Source of the DNA: Mycolicibacterium komanii
Lineage (GTDB): Bacteria; Actinomycetota; Actinomycetes; Mycobacteriales; Mycobacteriaceae
Length of the DNA: 64,000 bases
Reading direction: 5' to 3'
Assembly (NCBI RefSeq): GCF_001050035.1
Contig: NZ_CVTA01000017.1
Location: forward strand, 1-64,000
Positions within the stretch are counted from its first letter, which is position 1. Each line of letters begins with the position of its first letter. The notes below the pieces were generated by a model, which saw only the letters and a program-made list of their open reading frames with translations, searched no databases and was not told the DNA's origin. Below, in pieces: positions 38,192 to 46,202 of the stretch. Position numbers and translations under genes: made by a program.

Positions 38192-38635
38192 TCAGACCAG
38201 ACCGGTCGCGTCGAACATCCATGACATGTCGGCGTTGGCGAAGTCTTCCATCCAGGTGGGCGGCGCGTTGTTGGCCAGCGCGCCCATGTCCCAGTAGTCC
38301 TTCCACAGGGTGATCTTGCCGTTCTCGACGCGATGCACGGTGACGAACTGGAGGACGGCGGATTCCCCGGTGGGCCAATGCCATTCCTCGGAATGCTCGT
38401 ACATCACGTCGGTGCCGTTGTCGACCATCAGCCCCGTGAAGTTCTCGTAGGAGGCCAGCGGCTCGAGGCCGATCTTGAGTCGCTTGACGATGTCCTCCGG
38501 CCCGCGCGCGGCGGCCGCCGGACCCACGGGCATGTCGAGGTAGATGCAGTCGTCGGACAGGAAGGTCTTGACCTCCTCCCAGTCACGCGCCGACAGCGCC
38601 TTCCACATTCCGAGAACCGTATCCTCAACCGACAC
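38192..38635 (-). CDS. SnoaL / limonene-epoxide hydrolase-like protein
   Basis: A 147-residue NTF2-fold protein. ARDWEEVKTFLSDDCIYLDMP and FVTVHRVENGKITLWKDYWDMG resemble limonene-1,2-epoxide hydrolases, in which an Arg/Asp pair activates water. GTG 38635 lies 11 bases inside the end of the amidohydrolase gene, so it is coupled to it. Could hydrolyse an epoxide; otherwise a SnoaL-like protein of unknown substrate. Confidence 0.75.
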   Translation of the reverse strand: MSVEDTVLGMWKALSARDWEEVKTFLSDDCIYLDMPVGPAAAARGPEDIVKRLKIGLEPLASYENFTGLMVDNGTDVMYEHSEEWHWPTGESAVLQFVTVHRVENGKITLWKDYWDMGALANNAPPTWMEDFANADMSWMFDATGLV

Positions 38636-40499
38636 TGGTCAATTCACCTTCCTGCTGGGCAGGCGCGGGCGACTTGTGTGCTGCGCGCAGAAAACGCCCG
38701 GTCCGCTGTTGGCCGACGAGCTCGGTCGGCTTGCCGTCCAGGAAGACCGCACGGCCGCCGACGAACACCGCCGCGACCGTCTCGTCGTTGCGGTTGACCA
38801 TGCGGGACAGTCCGCCGTACTGGTCGACGCGCTCCTCGGCGTAACGGTCAAGCGAGTCGTCGAGGTGGGCGGGGTCGACGATCACGACGTCGGCCCGGTC
38901 GCCGATACGCAGATGGCCGGCGTCCAGCCGATACCAGTCGGCCAGCTCGCCGGTGAGCCGGTGCACCGCGTGTTCGACTGTCATGAACGGCTTTCCGCTC
39001 CGTTCGGCGCTGTACACATGGCGAAGCAAGCGCAACCCCATGTTGTAGAAACCCATGTTGCGCAGATGCGCACCGGCGTCGGAGAACCCCATCTGGACAC
39101 CGGAATCCGCCGCAAGTTTCTTGAGTACCTCGGGGCGGTGGTTGGAGATCGTGGTGCGCCAGCGCAGCGCCGTGCCGTGTTCGAGCACCAGGTCGAGGAA
39201 CGCGTCGACGGGATGCACGCCGCCCCGCTCCTGACCGACCTGGCCGAACGACTTGCCGACGACAGAGGCGTCGGGGCACGCGACGATCTCGGCGTCGAAG
39301 AAATCGCGCTGCCACACCCGGATCCCGAGCTTGCTCTCGTACTCCTTGCGGAACCGGCGGCGGTAGGCGGCGTCACGCATCAGCTCGTTGCGTTCGACTT
39401 CGTCGCGCAGATGCAGCGCCGCCGCGCCCGCGCCGAACTCCTCGAACACCACCAGGTCGATGCCGTCGGCGTAGACCTCGAACGGGACGGGCAGGTGCTG
39501 CCAACGAAAGTTCCCGCCGAGCTTGCCGACCAGCCGGGCTGCCGGGCCCAGTGCGTGGATGCTGTACGGGTTCGATTTCACGTCCGCGGCCGACAACAGG
39601 CTGGTCTTGAGCGGGTTGCGCACAATGCCCAGCGACTGCGCCAGCTGCGAGGCGAGATTGAGCGGGTTCTGAATGTCGGGGCCCGACTGCAGGATTCGAC
39701 CGGTGCGCCGCAGCAGTGACTTCAGCCGGCGTAGCTCACGTGGTTTGGCGTAGGTCGACGGGAGGGTCCTCGAACGGCACACATCCCCGTCGAGCTTGTC
39801 GAACAGCAGTTGCTGCGAGGACATTCCGACGAACCCGGCCTTGAGTGCTTCGAATAGCCAACGCTCCATCTGCGCTTGCTCGGCCTTCGTGGGCCGGTGG
39901 TCCTTCCGGGTGGCGCGATCGAGCCCCATCGTCGCGGCGCGCATGTCGGAGTGTCCGATGAAGGCCGCGATGTTGGGCCCGAGCGGTCGCGACTCCAGCG
40001 CCTCGATGTATTCCTCGCAGTTCGTCCAAGTCTTGTGCTGCTCGACCGCGGAGATCACGTGATCGCGGGGGATCGCCTCCACCCGGCCGAAGATGTCGCC
40101 GGCGTCACTGGCGTCGACGTGCACGGTGGACAGCGAGCAGGACCCGAGCATGACGGTAGTCACGCCGTGGCGCAGCGATTCGGCGAGGGCGGGCCCGTTG
40201 AGCACCTCGACGTCGTAGTGGGTGTGAATGTCGAGCATGCCGGGCAGGATCCACTTGCCGGTGGCGTCGATGACTCGCGGGCAGCCGGTGGCGTCGAGTT
40301 CGTCGGGGCTGATCGCCACGACGTGGCCGTCGCGGATGCCCAGATTGCGGACCGCCGACGGGGCACCGGTGCCATCGAACCAGCGGCCGTTGCGGATGAT
40401 CGTGTCGTAGGTCACCCCGTCATAGAACCGCCCGCCAATTAGCCTGTCAATCGAATCGGTGAACAGATTCACGATTTTGTCTACTCGCGCGATTGACAT
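38625..40499 (-). CDS. N-acyl-D-amino-acid deacylase-family amidohydrolase
   Basis: A 624-residue metal-dependent amidohydrolase: TIIRNGRWFDGTGAPSAVRNLGI, GKWILPGMLDIHTHYD (HxH zinc ligands), GVTTVMLGSCSLS (the D-aminoacylase-type Cys ligand), AFIGHSDMR, and MGFSDAGAHLRNMGFYNMGLRLL with the catalytic Asp near the end. These are the marks of D-aminoacylase-like enzymes. It lies divergent to the dienelactone hydrolase gene. Ribosome-binding site weak; ATG 40499 begins the conserved N-terminus. Confidence 0.85.
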   Translation of the reverse strand: MSIARVDKIVNLFTDSIDRLIGGRFYDGVTYDTIIRNGRWFDGTGAPSAVRNLGIRDGHVVAISPDELDATGCPRVIDATGKWILPGMLDIHTHYDVEVLNGPALAESLRHGVTTVMLGSCSLSTVHVDASDAGDIFGRVEAIPRDHVISAVEQHKTWTNCEEYIEALESRPLGPNIAAFIGHSDMRAATMGLDRATRKDHRPTKAEQAQMERWLFEALKAGFVGMSSQQLLFDKLDGDVCRSRTLPSTYAKPRELRRLKSLLRRTGRILQSGPDIQNPLNLASQLAQSLGIVRNPLKTSLLSAADVKSNPYSIHALGPAARLVGKLGGNFRWQHLPVPFEVYADGIDLVVFEEFGAGAAALHLRDEVERNELMRDAAYRRRFRKEYESKLGIRVWQRDFFDAEIVACPDASVVGKSFGQVGQERGGVHPVDAFLDLVLEHGTALRWRTTISNHRPEVLKKLAADSGVQMGFSDAGAHLRNMGFYNMGLRLLRHVYSAERSGKPFMTVEHAVHRLTGELADWYRLDAGHLRIGDRADVVIVDPAHLDDSLDRYAEERVDQYGGLSRMVNRNDETVAAVFVGGRAVFLDGKPTELVGQQRTGRFLRAAHKSPAPAQQEGELTSVG

Positions 40500-40571
40500 G
40501 CACTTATTCGAGCAACCACCTGTCCGCTGAGTGGGTACCGGTGGCGTCGGCATCGGGGCATACTCGCGGAG

Positions 40572-41483
40572 GTGACCCCTCTGCAGCGGTACATCGCCGA
40601 AGAAATCGCCACCGATCACGTCGATGGGGTGCTGTCCCGACGCGAAGCGTTACGCCGGCTCGCGCTGCTGGGTATCGGCACCGCAGGGGCCACGGCCTTG
40701 ATCGCCGCATGCAGCCAGAACAGCGAGCCGACGACCGAAACCCCCGCCACATCGAGCGGCGCCGCCACCGCGAGCCCCCCGCCGCCCGGCAGCCAGAACA
40801 CGGTGCCCACCACCCCGATCACCTGGGCCGGGCCGCGCGGCGAACTGCAGGCGGCGTGGGCCGAAGCCCAGCAGCCCCGCGGCGCCGTCCTCGTGATCCA
40901 CGAGAACAAGGGCCTCAACGACCATATTCGCTCGGTCGCGGGCCGGTTCGCCGGAACCGGGTACTCCGCGTTGGCGATCGATCTGCTCTCGGCACAGGGC
41001 GGTACGGCGACCTTCGCCGATCCCGCGGAGGCGACGGCCGCGCTGGGCGCAATCCCACCGGAGGACGCGATCGCGGATCTGAAATCGGGTGTGGACGAAC
41101 TGCAGCGGCGCGTGCCCGGTGAGAAGGTCGCCGGCGTCGGCTTCTGCATGGGCGGTGGTTATGTGTGGCGGCTGCTGGCCGCCGGCGAACCCAGACTGTC
41201 GGCCGCTGTGCCGTTCTACGGCCCGACCCCGGACAACCCCGACTTCTCCGGATCCAAAGACGTTGCGGTGCTCGGCATTTACGCTGCGCAGGATCAGCGG
41301 GTCAACGCCACTGAACCCGTTGCGCGGGCGGCGCTCGAGAAGGCCGGCCTGATCTTCGAGTTGGTCACTGAACCCGACGCCAACCACGCGTTTTTCAACA
41401 ACACTGGACAGCGATACAACCCGGCGGCCGCGGCCGATGCATGGCGCCGCGTACAGGACTGGTTCGGCCGCTACCTGGCCTGA
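40572..41483 (+). CDS. Tat-exported lipoprotein, dienelactone hydrolase family
   Basis: A 303-residue alpha/beta hydrolase. LSRREALRRLALLGIG is a twin-arginine signal (Arg23-Arg24) followed by a lipobox ending at Cys47 (TALIAAC), so it is probably a surface lipoprotein exported folded. A Ser/Thr/Pro linker leads to the hydrolase: VLVIHENKGLNDHIRSVAGRFA, the cysteine nucleophile in GVGFCMGGG, and NHAFFN with the His. Natural substrates of the exported branch are unknown. Confidence 0.88.
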   Translation: MTPLQRYIAEEIATDHVDGVLSRREALRRLALLGIGTAGATALIAACSQNSEPTTETPATSSGAATASPPPPGSQNTVPTTPITWAGPRGELQAAWAEAQQPRGAVLVIHENKGLNDHIRSVAGRFAGTGYSALAIDLLSAQGGTATFADPAEATAALGAIPPEDAIADLKSGVDELQRRVPGEKVAGVGFCMGGGYVWRLLAAGEPRLSAAVPFYGPTPDNPDFSGSKDVAVLGIYAAQDQRVNATEPVARAALEKAGLIFELVTEPDANHAFFNNTGQRYNPAAAADAWRRVQDWFGRYLA

Positions 41484-41488
41484 CGCCG

Positions 41489-41530
41489 CGCTCGTCGCGC
41501 ACGAGCGTGCGCAAAGGCGACACACGACTG
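41489..41530 (+). terminator. Hairpin cluster after the dienelactone hydrolase gene
   Basis: CGCTCGT-CGC-ACGAGCG (41489-41505) is a perfect seven-base stem. A further TGCGCA/TGTGCGC pair follows within 30 bases. It begins six bases after the stop and probably ends that transcript. Confidence 0.5.
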
Positions 41531-41555
41531 TGCGCCGGTGACCTACGATTCCAAG

Positions 41556-41954
41556 ATGATCAGGTCGCTGATGGTCGCGGTCTTCACCGTCGCACTGAGC
41601 TGTCTGTCGGTGACCGCGATGGCGGGCGCCGAGCCCTCCGAGCCTCCGTGCACCTTCACGCTCTCCGTACCGCATGTCGTCAATGTGTCGGGCACCGACA
41701 TGGTGGCGGTGACGATGACACCTGCGGACTGCAACGGTGGCACCCCGTATCAGTCGGTCGCCTGCGTCGAACTCCAGGGCAGCCCGGGTCCGCAGCGATG
41801 CGTGCAGAACAACGGGCTACTGACCGCGCTGGCGTACTACTCGCCGTACCAACCGGGCGCGACGTATGTGGCCACCGGACGCGGCTGCGCGACGTCGGGT
41901 AATCCGCCCGAGCCGGTCTGCCTGCCGAGCGGACCACTCACCGCCACGCTTTAG
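41556..41954 (+). CDS. Secreted protein of unknown function
   Basis: A 132-residue exported protein: signal MIRSLMVAVFTVALSCLSVTAMAGA, mature part beginning about EPSEPPCTFTLSVPHVV with six cysteines (CTFTL, DCNGG, ACVEL, RCVQN, GCATS, VCLPS), suggesting three disulfides. Resembles small extracytoplasmic mycobacterial proteins but I recognise no function. GTG 41538 is an alternative start. Ends two bases before the convergent winged-helix gene. Confidence 0.7.
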   Translation: MIRSLMVAVFTVALSCLSVTAMAGAEPSEPPCTFTLSVPHVVNVSGTDMVAVTMTPADCNGGTPYQSVACVELQGSPGPQRCVQNNGLLTALAYYSPYQPGATYVATGRGCATSGNPPEPVCLPSGPLTATL

Positions 41955-41956
41955 CC

Positions 41957-42514
41957 TCACGCCGCGACGTACACCTCGGGTCCGGGATCGAACCGATACC
42001 CGCGGCCGCGGATCGTTGTCAGGACACCGGCGAACCGGCCCAGCTTGGCCCGTACCCGACGGATGTGGGTGTCGACGGTCCGGCGCGAGTCACCCGGCGA
42101 CCAGTCGTGCCAAACCCGGGCGATCAACGCGTCGCGTGAAACGACGGTGCCCGGACGGGTCGCCAGGTGGCACAGCAATTCGAACTCGCGGTAGGTCATC
42201 CGCACCCGCTGCCCGTCGATGCGCACCTCGCGCGCCGCCCGGTCGATCGACAACCCGGTGGGCGGCCGGGTCGTGTGACGCGACGGCGAGGCACGGGTGA
42301 CCACCGCCTCACGCACTCGGACGCCGGGGATCGACGTGGCGATGAGCCGCCCGTATTCGTCGGCGAGATGCGCTGTGCGGCCCGCCAATACGGGCGAGTC
42401 GTGGGGTATGTCGAATACCAGCACCACCTGGAGCTCAGCCGTCGGGACCGGCCGACGCGAGGCGGACTGATACACCCCATCACTGTCACCGCGCCCGACC
42501 GCGCGGCACAGCAT
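41957..42514 (-). CDS. Orphan OmpR-type winged-helix regulator
   Basis: A 185-residue protein whose C-terminal 95 residues are an OmpR/PhoB DNA-binding domain: SIDRAAREVRIDGQRVRMTYREFELLCHLATRPGTVVSRDALIARVW and SRRTVDTHIRRVRAKLG, GRGYRFDP. The N-terminal part (VVLVFDIPHDSPVLAGRTAHLADEYGRL) is not a phospho-receiver and has no acidic pocket, so it is not a classical response regulator. It follows the substrate-binding protein gene by 23 bases on the same strand. ATG 42514 is the first usable start after that gene's stop; ribosome-binding site weak. Confidence 0.75.
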   Translation of the reverse strand: MLCRAVGRGDSDGVYQSASRRPVPTAELQVVLVFDIPHDSPVLAGRTAHLADEYGRLIATSIPGVRVREAVVTRASPSRHTTRPPTGLSIDRAAREVRIDGQRVRMTYREFELLCHLATRPGTVVSRDALIARVWHDWSPGDSRRTVDTHIRRVRAKLGRFAGVLTTIRGRGYRFDPGPEVYVAA

Positions 42515-42537
42515 TTCGCTCGCGCTGAGCGCAACGC

Positions 42538-43287
42538 CTAGAACGCGGCCAGCACCTGACCCGCGTACGTGGTGGTGATGAACTCGCGGGTCGATTCGCA
42601 GTTGAGCGCGTGGGCCAGCGCGCGCACCGCGACGCTGTCGTAGTTGTCGGGCCTGGCCACCAGATACTCGGAGTACGCGGCGTTTCCACGATCGCAGTAC
42701 AGGGCACTGCCGATGTCGACGCCCCATTCCATCGCCTGGTTGCCGAACAGGAAGACCACGTCGAAGTCCTTGCGCAGTCCGCCGAGCGTCCAACTGGTCA
42801 GCTCCTTGAATATCAGCCCGCGCGGGTTGGCCCTGATGTCGGTCAGGTTCACGAGGCCCTTGCGGGCACGCCCACACTCGATCAGCCCCAGATCGTCGAG
42901 CATCACCAGCGACCGATCGATGTTGACAGGGTCCGAGGGCAGCGCCACCTCGGCGTATTCGGGAATGGCGGCCAGGTCGGCGATCTCGGTGGAGTACAGG
43001 CCGAACGGTTCGATGTGCACCGGGACGACCGGCACCAGCAGGTTTCCGGTCCGACGGTTGAAGTCTTCGAGAAACGGCAGGTACTGGAAGAAGTTCGCGT
43101 GTAGGCGCCCCGCGGCGAGCAGCTCGTTGGGTTCGTCGAAGCTCTCGAAGATCTCGATCTGCAGGTCGATGTCGTGTCGCGCCAACAGATCCCGTACATG
43201 ATCGAGGATCTCGGCGTGCGGCACCGGCGTGGCGCCGACCCGAAGCGGCCGCCCCCTGGCCCGCACCGCACGCACCGAGCTGCTCAC
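42538..43287 (-). CDS. NlpA/MetQ-like substrate-binding protein without export signal
   Basis: A 249-residue periplasmic-binding-fold protein: LRVGATPVPHAEILDHVRDLLARHDIDLQIEIFESFDEPNELLAAGRLHANFFQYLPFLEDF is the MetQ/NlpA signature. No hydrophobic signal or lipobox is seen with GTG 43287 or with a TTG at 43341, and no ABC ATPase or permease gene is near. It may be a cytoplasmic sensor partner of the adjacent winged-helix regulator rather than a transport protein. Confidence 0.75.
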   Translation of the reverse strand: MSSSVRAVRARGRPLRVGATPVPHAEILDHVRDLLARHDIDLQIEIFESFDEPNELLAAGRLHANFFQYLPFLEDFNRRTGNLLVPVVPVHIEPFGLYSTEIADLAAIPEYAEVALPSDPVNIDRSLVMLDDLGLIECGRARKGLVNLTDIRANPRGLIFKELTSWTLGGLRKDFDVVFLFGNQAMEWGVDIGSALYCDRGNAAYSEYLVARPDNYDSVAVRALAHALNCESTREFITTTYAGQVLAAF

Positions 43288-43436
43288 CGCCCGAAGACTA
43301 CAGAGGCGCCGAAGGTGTGCAAGTCGCTCCAATGTGTCCAATTGTTACGGCCTAGGACTCACGGTGACTCCAGATGTGGTGCCGCGCAGCGCGTTACTCC
43401 TATCGTGCCCGTAACTACCACCGAAGGACGCTGTAC

Positions 43437-46202
43437 ATGTCTGAAATCATCGCGCCTCCAGAGGATTTGAGCGAGAAGGCCGAGACGCCGACACGCAGGC
43501 TGCGGGGCAATCTCGGAGTGCCCGCCATCGTGTTCATGGTCGTCGCCGCGGCGGCACCGCTCGGCGTGATCGGCGGGGTCGTCCCGCTGGGGCTGGCTTC
43601 TGGCAACGGCGCCGGCTTTCCCGCGACATTCGTTGCCGCCACCATCGTGCTGCTGTTCTTCGCGGTCGGTTTCACCGCGCTGACACCTTACGTCGAGGAG
43701 GCCGGGGCCTTCTTCTCCTATGTCCGCAAGGCCCTGGGCTTTCCGGTCGGCATCGGCATCGCGTTCGTCGCACTGCTGAGCTACGTCGCGCTGGAGGCCG
43801 GCGTCTACGGCCTGCTCGGCCCGGCCGGCGTCAGCGTCGTCGAACTGTTCGGCGGCCCCGCTCTGCCGTGGTGGTTGTTCGCCGCGGTCGCCTTCGCGGT
43901 CACCACCTATCTCGGCTACCGCAACATCGAGCTCTCCAGCCGGGTGCTCGCCGTGCTCCTGACCGCCGAGATCGCGATAGTGCTGGTCCTCGACCTGGTG
44001 ATCGTGGTTCGGGGCGGCGATCACGGGCTGTCCAGCGGCATCGTCAACCCGAACGCCGTCTTCTCCGGCTCATTGGGCATCGGGTTGTTGTTCGCTCTGA
44101 TCAGTTACGTCGGGTTCGAGGCCACCGCGATCTTCCGCGACGAGGCCCGCACCCCGGAACGCACCATCCCGCGCGCCACCTACGCCGCGCTCATCCTCAT
44201 CGGCGTGTTCTACGCAGTCAGCAGCTGGGCGCTGATCTCGGGCTGGGGCGACGAGCAGGCCGTCACCCAGGCCACCGAGGCCGGCGGCACGTTCCTGGCC
44301 GACACCGCCCAGCGCTACATCGGCCTCGTCGGCACCGACATCATCACGGTGCTGTATTTCACCAGCCTGTTCGCCTGCATCCTGGCCTTCCACAACGTCG
44401 CGTCGCGCTACGTGTTCGCACTGTCGCAGCGCGACGTACTGCCCGCGTCGTTGAGCTATCCGCACACCAAACACGGCTCGCCGCACCAGGCTTCGCTGTG
44501 GATCTCCGGTGTGGTCGCGGTGAGCATCGCACTGGCTGTGGTGTTCGAGCTCGATCCCGCCGCGCAGTTCTACACCTGGTTCGCCGGCACGACGACCGTC
44601 GGCTTCGTGGTGCTGCTGATCGCCACGTCGGTCTCGGTTCTGGTGTTCTTCGCCCGCGATCGGCGCGGCCACTCACAGTGGCGGGTGCGCATCGCGCCGG
44701 CGCTGGGACTGGTCGGACTGGCCGCGGCGCTGGTGCTGATCCTCGCCAACCTCAGAGATCTGGTGGGTGGTTCGAGCATCCTGGCCTGGATCGTCATCGG
44801 GCTGTTGGTCGGCTCCTTCGCCGTCGGCACGGTGGTCGGCACCCGGGGTGGGCGAGAGGACTCACGGATGACGCAGACGATCGATTCCGCCCCGGCGGCC
44901 GAGCGAGAACTGTTGACCCGCCTCGACGAGGGCTCCCTGACCGAGATCGAGGTGGCGTGGAGCGATCCGTTCGGCCACGCCCAGGGCAAGCGCATCCCGG
45001 CAGGCCAGTTCCTCGAACGCGCGCGCGGCGCCGGGTTCGCGTTCTGCGAGGCGTCGCTGGGCTGGAACACCGACGGAACCGTGATCGACTCGTTGCGGCT
45101 CACCAACTGGGACGGCGGCTATCCCGACGTCTACGCCGTACCCGACCTGACGACCTTCCGCTCACTGCCGTGGCGTCCCGGTGTCGGCCATGTCATCGCC
45201 GATATCGTTGCACACGACCGCAATCCGTCGCTGCTCGATCCGCGCGCCGTCCTGCGGCGGGTGCTGGCACGGCTCGCCACCCACGGCTACACGGCCAAGG
45301 TGGGCGTGGAACTGGAGTTCTACCTGCTCGACCCCGACGGGTCGCCGTTCCAACACGACATCCACGCCTACTCGCTGGAGAACGCCAACGCGCTCGATCC
45401 GCTGATCACCGATCTGTACGAAACACTCGGCGCCTTCACGCGGTTGGAGGGCATCCAGACCGAGTACGGCCCGGGCCAGGTGGAGACAAACCTCGTCTAC
45501 GCCGACGCACTCGAGGCCGCGGACGACGCCGCGCGGCTCAAGTACGCCGCCAAGGAGGTCGCCCGCAAGCACGGCAAGCTGGCGTCCTTCATGCCCAAGC
45601 CGTTCACCGAGCACTCCGGCAGTTCCGCTCATCTGCACATCTCGTTGTGGCGCGACAGCGCACCGGCTTTCGCGGCGGTCGACGGTGGCGAGAACGACCT
45701 GGCGCTGCGGGCGATCGCGGGCCTGCTCGAGCATCTACCGTCCATCACGCTGTTCGGTGCCCACTCGGTGAACGCCTACCGTCGCTTCGCCCCCGATTCG
45801 TTCGCCCCCACGACGGTGACGTGGAGCCGCGACAATCGCAGTGCCGCGGTGCGTTCCCTGGTCGAATCCGACCCGACGGCCACGCGGATCGAATTACGAA
45901 CCGGTGCATCCGATTCCGATCCCTACTGGCTGGTCGCCTCGGCGCTGGCCGCGGTGGTCGCCGGCATCGAGGCGGGCCGGACGCCGGCCGAGCGCGGCCA
46001 GGGCAACCTCTACGGCAGCGGCGCACCGCTGCCGGAGTCGCTCGGGGTGGCGCTGGCGTTGGCCACCCGGGACGACACGATCACCGAGATCCTCGGTGAG
46101 GATTCCGTGCACGACTTCGCCGCGATCGCCCGCAGCGAGTGGGAGCAGTACATCGGCCATGTCAGCGACTGGGAACGCCGACGCTATCTGGCCAGTTCAT
46201 GA
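43437..46202 (+). CDS. Amino-acid permease fused to glutamine synthetase-like enzyme
   Basis: A 921-residue open frame. Residues 1-475 are an APC-family amino acid/polyamine permease with about 12 membrane segments (NLGVPAIVFMVVAAAAPLGVIGG, SYVGFEATAIFRDEARTPERTIPRA). Residues 478-921 are a full GS-fold ligase (MTQTIDSAPAAERELLTRLDEG, KVGVELEFYLLD, FMPKPFTEHSGSSAHLHISLW, RIELRTGASDSDPYWLVASALAA). No stop separates them; an internal ATG at 44868 could start the GS part alone. Together they could import an amine or amino acid and gamma-glutamylate it. AAGGA lies 9 bases before ATG 43437. The last bases overlap the DszC-like gene (ATGA). Confidence 0.8.
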   Translation: MSEIIAPPEDLSEKAETPTRRLRGNLGVPAIVFMVVAAAAPLGVIGGVVPLGLASGNGAGFPATFVAATIVLLFFAVGFTALTPYVEEAGAFFSYVRKALGFPVGIGIAFVALLSYVALEAGVYGLLGPAGVSVVELFGGPALPWWLFAAVAFAVTTYLGYRNIELSSRVLAVLLTAEIAIVLVLDLVIVVRGGDHGLSSGIVNPNAVFSGSLGIGLLFALISYVGFEATAIFRDEARTPERTIPRATYAALILIGVFYAVSSWALISGWGDEQAVTQATEAGGTFLADTAQRYIGLVGTDIITVLYFTSLFACILAFHNVASRYVFALSQRDVLPASLSYPHTKHGSPHQASLWISGVVAVSIALAVVFELDPAAQFYTWFAGTTTVGFVVLLIATSVSVLVFFARDRRGHSQWRVRIAPALGLVGLAAALVLILANLRDLVGGSSILAWIVIGLLVGSFAVGTVVGTRGGREDSRMTQTIDSAPAAERELLTRLDEGSLTEIEVAWSDPFGHAQGKRIPAGQFLERARGAGFAFCEASLGWNTDGTVIDSLRLTNWDGGYPDVYAVPDLTTFRSLPWRPGVGHVIADIVAHDRNPSLLDPRAVLRRVLARLATHGYTAKVGVELEFYLLDPDGSPFQHDIHAYSLENANALDPLITDLYETLGAFTRLEGIQTEYGPGQVETNLVYADALEAADDAARLKYAAKEVARKHGKLASFMPKPFTEHSGSSAHLHISLWRDSAPAFAAVDGGENDLALRAIAGLLEHLPSITLFGAHSVNAYRRFAPDSFAPTTVTWSRDNRSAAVRSLVESDPTATRIELRTGASDSDPYWLVASALAAVVAGIEAGRTPAERGQGNLYGSGAPLPESLGVALALATRDDTITEILGEDSVHDFAAIARSEWEQYIGHVSDWERRRYLASS

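Noticed and set aside
42515..42877. Upstream extension of the winged-helix regulator into the substrate-binding protein gene.
   Set aside because: Frame overlaps a well-supported gene on the same strand and its composition is shadow-like; translation reasonably starts after that gene's stop.
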